Of a stretch of 64,000 bases of DNA, positions 58,086-64,000 are shown piece after piece. The position numbers and the translations under genes are program-made. Under the pieces are notes generated by a model that searched no databases, was not told where the DNA came from, and saw nothing but the letters and a program-made list of their open reading frames with translations. The stretch is from Craterostigma plantagineum (Eukaryota > Streptophyta > Magnoliopsida > Lamiales > Linderniaceae): contig JAPQWV010000414.1 of assembly GCA_027422505.1 (NCBI GenBank), positions 372,001 through 436,000 of the forward strand. Reading direction: 5' to 3'. Position 1 is the first letter of the stretch. Each line of letters opens with the position of its first letter.

Positions 58086-59245
58086 TAAGCCCAGACGTGG
58101 CTGGCCCAGATGTGGCCACGCAGATTGCGCACTAATAAGCCCAGATGCGGCTAAGGCCCAGACGTGGCCGCACAGATGCGCACTTATAAGCCCAGATGCG
58201 GCTAAGGCCAAGACGTGGCCGCACAGATGCGCACTTATAAGCCCAGACGTGGCTAGGCCCAGACGTGGCCGCGCAGATGCACACTTCTAAGCCCAGATGT
58301 GGCTGGCCCAGACGCGGCCGCGCAGATGCACACCTATAAGCCCAGATGTGGCTGGCCCAGACGTGGCCGCGCAGATTGCGCCCTAATAAGCACAGACGTG
58401 GCTGGCCCAGATGTGGCCGCACAGATGCGCACTTTTAAGCCCAGATGTGGCTGGCCCAGACGTGGCCGCGCAGATTGCGCCCTAATAAGCCCCGACGTGG
58501 TTGGCCCAGATGTGGCCGCACAGATGCGCACTTTTAAGCCCAGATGTGACTGGCCCAGACGTGGCCGCGCAGATTGCGCCCTAATAAGCCCAGATGTGGC
58601 TGGCCCAGATGTGGCCGCACAGATGCGCACTTTTAAGCCTAGATGTGGCTGGCCCAGACGTGGCCGCGCAGATTGCGCCCTAATAAGCCCAGACGTGGCT
58701 AGGCCCAGAGGTGGCCGCGCAGTGCGCACCTATAAGCCCAGACGTGGTTGGCCCAGACGTGGCCGCGCAGATTGCGCCCTAATAAGCACAGACGTGGCTG
58801 GCCCAGATGTGGCCGCACAGATGCGCACTTTTAAGCCCAGATGTGGCTGGCCCAGACGTGGCCGCGCAGATTGCGCCCTAATAAGCCCCGACGTGGTTGG
58901 CCCAGATGTGGCCGCACAGATGCGCACTTTTAAGCCCAGATGTGACTGGCCCAGACGTGGCCGCGCAGATTGCGCCCTAATAAGCCCAGATGTGGCTGGC
59001 CCAGATGTGGCCGCACAGATGCGCACTTTTAAGCCTAGATGTGGCTGGCCCAGACGTGGCCGCGCAGATTGCGCCCTAATAAGCCCAGACGTGGCTAGGC
59101 CCAGAGGTGGCCGCGCAGTGCGCACCTATAAGCCCAGACGTGGTTGGCCCAGATGTGGCCGCGCAGATGCGCACTTATGAGCCCAGATGTGGCTGCGCAG
59201 ATAGCACACCAATAAGACCAGATAGGGTCGCGCAGATGGCGGTCG
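58080..59245 (+). repeat. Minisatellite B in LARD with 396-bp higher-order repeat
   Basis: About 23 units of roughly 48-52 bp built on AAGCCCAGATGTGGCTGGCC and GGCCGCGCAGATTGCGC. The blocks 58334-58729 and 58730-59125 (396 bp each) are nearly identical, so eight-unit blocks were duplicated as a whole. Long open frames on both strands are by-products of the repeat. Confidence 0.85.
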
Positions 59246-61540
59246 CACAGATGTGACCAACTTCCATGTCATCCTGGATAAACGTTTGATGAGTTCAGAT
59301 TGGGCTACCACTGTCGAACCTTGCTGGTCCCCAGATCAGTTGATGTTGGCCTTGCGAAAGGGACCAACGGACCCGATGAAAAATGAAAATTGGCACCGAG
59401 CTGACGTACCAATGAGCTCCTCAGGTACGTATTTCCGTTAACTAACGATTCCGTAAAAGGGAATTTGAATGCAAACACAGCCAGATGGCGTAACGATCGA
59501 GAAAATTGAAGCTGATGAGTCAAGAGAAACGCTCTTCGGATACTTCGAATATACCGACAGACATCTGCACTATCCGATAAGCCCATATGGGGCCGCGCAG
59601 ATGGCGCTCTGATAAGCCCAGATGGGGCCGTGCAGATGGCGCTCGCACGAATGTGCCCAGACTTCAGGTCACCCTGGACGCCCGACCAGCCAAGATGGGG
59701 TCGCGTAGATGGTGCTCACACAGATATGCCCAGCCTCTAGGAGAACTCCTAAGCTTCGACTCAACCCCCGAACAAGAGACCGAACCAACCAATGCTGGCC
59801 TTGCGAAAGGCAGAAGGTTCGTCGGTACTCCACGAACCTGGTCAAAAACGAAAAACAAGGGGTGTTGGACCCAGCTCACCCGGAGCTCCCCAGACTACCC
59901 AGGAGTAACAATGGGAAGAATTGAGGTCGGTAAGTTAGGGGGTACACTCGTCACGTACTTCGAATGTGCTGATAAACATCTGCACAATCCGAAGTAGGGG
60001 GAGTGGAGAGTGGTGGTAGTACATGTCCCCGCATTAACAGAAAGCGGGCCACAAAGGGGAAACGTTCCTGGGATGAAGATAGGCTCCAGGTGGGAAGCTT
60101 ACCTGGTAGCCTACAGACCTGGCGACATGAGCCCCCAACCTATAAAAATTAAAACAAGCGATGCTGGTTCAACTCATACAAGTATCTCCCAGGTTAGGAA
60201 CAAAGCCCGAAGGCCCTAGCCTACCTCCAAGTGGGGGACTCCCCAGGCAATCTGTGGACCTAGTGATAATGTGCATCCAACCCACGGAAACAAAAGCGAT
60301 GGGTGCCGAATCCGACTTAGGCGGATATCGTCTAGGTACATGTCTAAATCCTCCATTAACTCTCCAAGTATATGTTCGGATGTAAGTGCAATAGGAGGTT
60401 AGGAGGAAAGTGTGTAAGGAGGAAGGTTGCCTGTAACCAAGCGTTCAGAACATGCTATGGAACCTTACACATCAACGCAACCACAAAGGGTACCAGAAGG
60501 AAAGCAACATAAATGGTCCGAAAAGAAAAACAGGTAACAGTTCAAGGAGGTGGAACGTGGGGACCATCTGCCGAATCTGGAGCCTCAGAAGCGGCAAACA
60601 GCTCTTATTGTTCCAACCCGGAGAGCTGCTCCATGAGAAGCTCAGACGAGATCCCCAGCAAAGCGGGAGAGTAGCAGGGCACCCCAGTGAGCCGAAAGCT
60701 GGGATCAGGAGCGGCCTCAAGATCCACTAGGGCCAGAGGAGCACTCATAGCCGCCAGACCCCTTCCCAAGCAGAAGTGGGCTCTCGCCTGGCAGTGAAAC
60801 CTCCCAGGAAGCAGTGATGTATGCAACGCACAAACAAGAGGAGTATCCGTGAGACATTTCTGGTAGAGCGGTATTTTCGCCATCCTGCCTACAGTGCACT
60901 TCTCCCGGCACACCAACTCAAGCCACACCTGTGCTTATCGCTTGACCTCCTATTCAAAGGCTTGCTCCAGAACAGCCTTCATAGCCTTCTCCCTCTCTGC
61001 AACAAGTCCTTAGCCTTGCGTTCGATCAAGGCCTGTTGCTCCTCCGCGAGCTGGGTCATATGGGCAAAAGTTCATTAGCGGCTGCACCCTGACCTTCTCA
61101 GTCCCAGCTCAACCCCAAGCTGGAAACAAGGCCCGTACAGCCTAACCCCAGGTGGGAACCTCCTTGGTTGATCTACGCAATCGGTGAAGACGAGCCCCCA
61201 ACTCGTGAAAATGAAAGCGATGAAGGCCAAGTCCAGCCCAAACGGACATCTCCCAGGTACACGTGTAAATCTGCCAATAACCATTTAGATGAATGTTTGG
61301 ACGTGGGTGCATCAGGATGTTAGAAGGAGAGTGCACAAGGAGGAGCCAGGCTGGAAAAGAATACCATAAGCCCTGGTCTAGCCCATGCGGAAACTTTCCA
61401 GCGTTTAACATAGACCTACGGGTCTACCAATAACGAGCCTCAAGACTACAAAACGGAAGGCAGCTTCCAGATCAGCTTTGCAGCATGGACTTCCAGACGA
61501 CCATTGACAGGTCGCGAGAAGCTGACATAGAAGACCCAAC
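59246..61540 (+). other. LARD central region with diverged duplications
   Basis: No coding homology was found. A segment ending in CTGCACAATCCGAAGTAGGG (about 59985-60003) contains a polypurine-like AGTAGGGGGAG resembling the real tract near 63283. A module of about 250 bp with CCCCCAAC, CTCCCAGGT and GTGCA words recurs in diverged form at about 60060-60190, 60190-60430 and 61090-61340. Confidence 0.5.
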
Positions 61541-61544
61541 CTAA

Positions 61545-62100
61545 CTGTTGGGATATCTAAGTCCAGCTCCGTGCTGGCACTGGGAACCTGATCTATCTGA
61601 TCGGGATACCTAAGTCCAGCTCCGTGCTGGCATTGGAAACCTGATCTATCTGATCGGGATATCTAAGTCCAGCTCCACGCTGGCACCCGAAGACCCAAGC
61701 ACTCGGGATTGGATATATAAGTCCAGCTTTGTGCTGGCACACGAAGGCCTAACTTGCTTGTCAGGTATCTAAGACCAATTCTGCTCCGGCGTTAAGGACA
61801 TGACCTACTTCATCAGGGTATCTGGTATCAGCTTTCTATTGGCACGCTGAGGATATCAAAGTCCAGCTCCGCACTGGCACGGAAACGCCCAAGCTATTTG
61901 TTTGGGTTATCTTAGTCCATCTCTGCGCTGGCATTCAAAGACCCAACCTGTCTGGAGTTAGATATCTAAGTCCAGTCCCATGCTGGCGCATAATACCTAA
62001 CCTATCTGTTGGGACGTCTAAGTCCAGCCCCGTGCTGGCACTCGAGGACCCGGCCTACTTCATTGGAATACCTAAGTTCAGCTCCAACCTGGCAGACAAC
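61545..62100 (+). repeat. Minisatellite C in LARD
   Basis: About 9 units of 55-65 bp: GGGATATCTAAGTCCAGCTC, CGTGCTGGCAC, then CCTGATCTATCTGATC. CCAGC and GCTGG form a hairpin in each unit. More diverged copies continue to about 63170. Confidence 0.75.
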
Positions 62101-63280
62101 GCTCGATCCAGCGTTCCTGAAACATCGGCACGACCAATTCGCTCAAATTTGGCCGCAGACGGGCTCAAGAAGGCTTCAATGCTAGCCCTGATAGGAAGGG
62201 ACCACGGAGAGCTGGAAAGCTGGAAGATTGAGACATGATTCCCCACAAACGAAGGCGGATAAGTACGCCACGTTGGCTACATTCGGGACGACATCCAGAC
62301 CCAGCAGCGAAGTCTCCATGCCTCCTTTCCGATTTTCACTTCGACGCTCCAGCCTGGTTTTCTGATCCTTCGCCAACAGACTTGCAACCTCGCACTCGAT
62401 GAGTTGTTCCTGTTTTGCCGCAAGCTTGCTATCTCAACATCGAACTGCCTGATCGTGGTATCCCTACGCTTCAGCAACTCGGACAGCTCCATGGGGACCA
62501 GCCACAATCAGGAGTTAGCCAGCGGAGCAGACATCCTACTTACCAAGGGAGACGGACAAAGTCCACAGCAAGGGGACTGACCTCCCATGCTAACATACGA
62601 AGACCTAGTTTTGGGGAGCAGGGGTTCTGCGTAAGCTCTCCGTCGACAAAGAGATCTGATCTAGTCGATCAGGAGTCCATCTTCGAATTGATGAACGAAG
62701 ACATGGTCTATCTCATCAGGATTCCCAAGATCCGGGTCAGCTCTCAGTTCAGTTCTTCGGATTCTAGGTTAGTCCTCACCTACAAGCTCGGTCTAGTCGA
62801 TCCTAATTTACAAGTCCAACTCTATGCTGACCGGATAAGACCCAATTCATCTACTGGGAATTTCTGAGCCGGCTCTATGTCGGCGTGTAAAAGGCCTCCT
62901 CGTCTGTTCGAGGTTTCCAAGCCCAGCTCCAAGCTGGCAAGCAAATATCTGACATACCCCGTCACGACGTTTTAAGTCCAGATCCAACTGAGAGATGGAG
63001 ACTTGGGTTATCTAGTCTGATCGTTCGAAGTCAGCTCTCCGCAGACTTATAAAGACCTGATCTGTATGATCAGGATTCTCAAGTGCAGCTTCCTGTCAGT
63101 AAAGGGAACCTGCTCTACCAGAATTCCTAAGATCAGTTTTCCATCAACATGCAGCGAAGTCCTACGCTGTTTGGGACTTCTTGGGCAATGGTAGAAAATG
63201 GCGGAAGAAATTCAAGGACACGAGAAGAGGAATGCTCTCTTAATACTCCGAGCTGCAATACTTAGCGTATTGCAACTCAG

Positions 63281-63295
63281 AGTAGGGGGACTGGA
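63281..63295 (+). other. Polypurine tract of LARD-type element
   Basis: AGTAGGGGGACTGGA lies directly before the 3' LTR. Confidence 0.8.
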
Positions 63296-63995
63296 TGATA
63301 GGGGTAACCTTACAGCATTCCTCCTGACCTGACAACCTACAAAGAATGGAGTAGGAGATTGGGTCTGAAGGAGGTAAGGACCAGGTACGAGGTCCGACCA
63401 GAACGGTGTACGAAGGTGAGGTTCAGAGGAGCTGGGGAGATGTCCCAGGAGGCTACGGAGCTATCCAGAGGGACCAAAGGAAATAATTAAGAGAGCTAAG
63501 GAGGCGTACGGGAGACCTGAGGAGGGAGATATCCCAGGAAGCTACGAAGCTATCAGGAGGGAACGAATGAAGCAATCGACAGAGCTATGGAGCTGACCGG
63601 GACACCTGACGAGAGAGGGCTGTACGAAACCCTAGCCGCCCTACAGTATAAATAGGGTTCTTTGTCCATTTTACACCATAAGTCACCCGCCCCACACACA
63701 CTAACACACCAAGAACACACACATGTTCTCTCTCCCTCTCTTTACTGTTTATAGCTTGGAAACACTTGTAAACATGAGAGCAAGTGAGGTTGAGTGTGTA
63801 ATCTTCCCCGATTAATAGTGAATATTCTCCGGCGGCCCGTGGACGTAGGATTCACCCGAATCCGAACCACGTAAATCATCGTCTCTTTATTTTTCTGTCC
63901 TCTTTCTTAATATTCCATCCACGATTTCATCCGAACCGGCCCTCACATTGATTCCCGGACCATAAATCTTGTTGATCGGGGTCGTACCCGTATCA
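63296..63995 (+). repeat. 3' LTR of LARD-type element
   Basis: Identical to 54866-55565. The ATGTG duplication occupies the last five bases of the window. Confidence 0.95.
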
Positions 63996-64000
63996 ATGTG

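Larger units (their letters stand above)
54866..63995 (+). mobile_element. LARD-type non-coding LTR element with identical LTRs (TSD ATGTG)
   Basis: LTRs at 54866-55565 and 63296-63995 are 700 bp each. Compared base by base, I found no difference, so the insertion is very recent. The duplications ATGTG (54861-54865 and 63996-64000) are perfect. The primer binding site TGGCGCCGTCTGTGGGAA (55568) and polypurine tract AGTAGGGGGACTGGA (before 63296) are of the kind seen in Ty3/gypsy Tat-type elements; that lineage call is inference. The 7.7-kb interior shows no gag, protease, RT or integrase. It holds several minisatellite families. Orientation follows the primer binding site. Confidence 0.9.

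Noticed and set aside
58299..59180. A 293-codon open frame and several overlapping 131-codon frames
   Set aside because: They follow the 49-50-bp minisatellite and its 396-bp block. Frames are open on both strands with repetitive composition, so they are by-products of the repeat.
55566..63295. Hidden gag-pol in the LARD interior
   Set aside because: Looking through all frames I found none of the usual motifs (zinc knuckle, DTG/DSG, YVDD/FVDD, HHCC, DDE context).

Overview
This window is nuclear DNA of a flowering plant, most likely a eudicot. It holds spliced plant genes, a eukaryotic tRNA gene and many nested plant LTR retrotransposons primed by initiator tRNA-Met. I cannot name the species.

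Layout. 1-6359: a minus-strand Sirevirus-like Ty1/copia element whose 3' end lies before base 1. 6461-14824: an old hAT-like element (imperfect 8-bp target duplication), into which a young copia element (8567-14305, TSD AATAC) has inserted. 14920-15559: a Mutator-type MITE. 16678-17257: an intact two-exon YSK-type dehydrin gene. 17388-22549: a decayed Tnt1/Tork-like copia element (TSD GTTTT) starting 131 bp after the dehydrin stop codon. 24383-45544: an SHL/EBS-like BAH-PHD chromatin-reader gene, now a pseudogene split by two insertions. These are a 10.9-kb array of non-autonomous retroelement units (25294-36229, TSD GTTGC) in coding exon 2 and an 8.7-kb Sirevirus-like copia element (36285-44994, TSD ACTTC) in the next intron. 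45880-45951: tRNA-Glu(CTC). 46605-48458: an intact RD19-like papain-family cysteine protease gene. 48687-50001: a Mutator-like element with a perfect 9-bp TSD. 50324-54128: an intact 14-exon plastid MATE transporter gene of the EDS5/DTX46 type. 54210-54865: a foldback MITE, interrupted by a 9.1-kb non-coding LTR element (54866-63995, TSD ATGTG) with identical 700-bp LTRs and several minisatellite families.

The genes. Three look functional: dehydrin, RD19-like protease and MATE transporter. The first two carry ABRE/G-box elements next to TATA boxes, as expected for dehydration- or ABA-responsive genes. The MATE family is linked to stress and salicylate signalling. They do not form an operon; any common theme of stress response is inference.

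Most unusual content. The array inside the SHL gene encodes, on the minus strand, a copia-type Gag N-terminus followed by Glu/Lys-rich sequence and pieces resembling the HSP70 (BiP) lid and the HSP90 middle domain, repeated in several units. No reverse transcriptase or integrase is present. A second notable signal is an AATGTTGG/CCAACATT palindrome scattered through the whole Sirevirus-like element, including its coding region.
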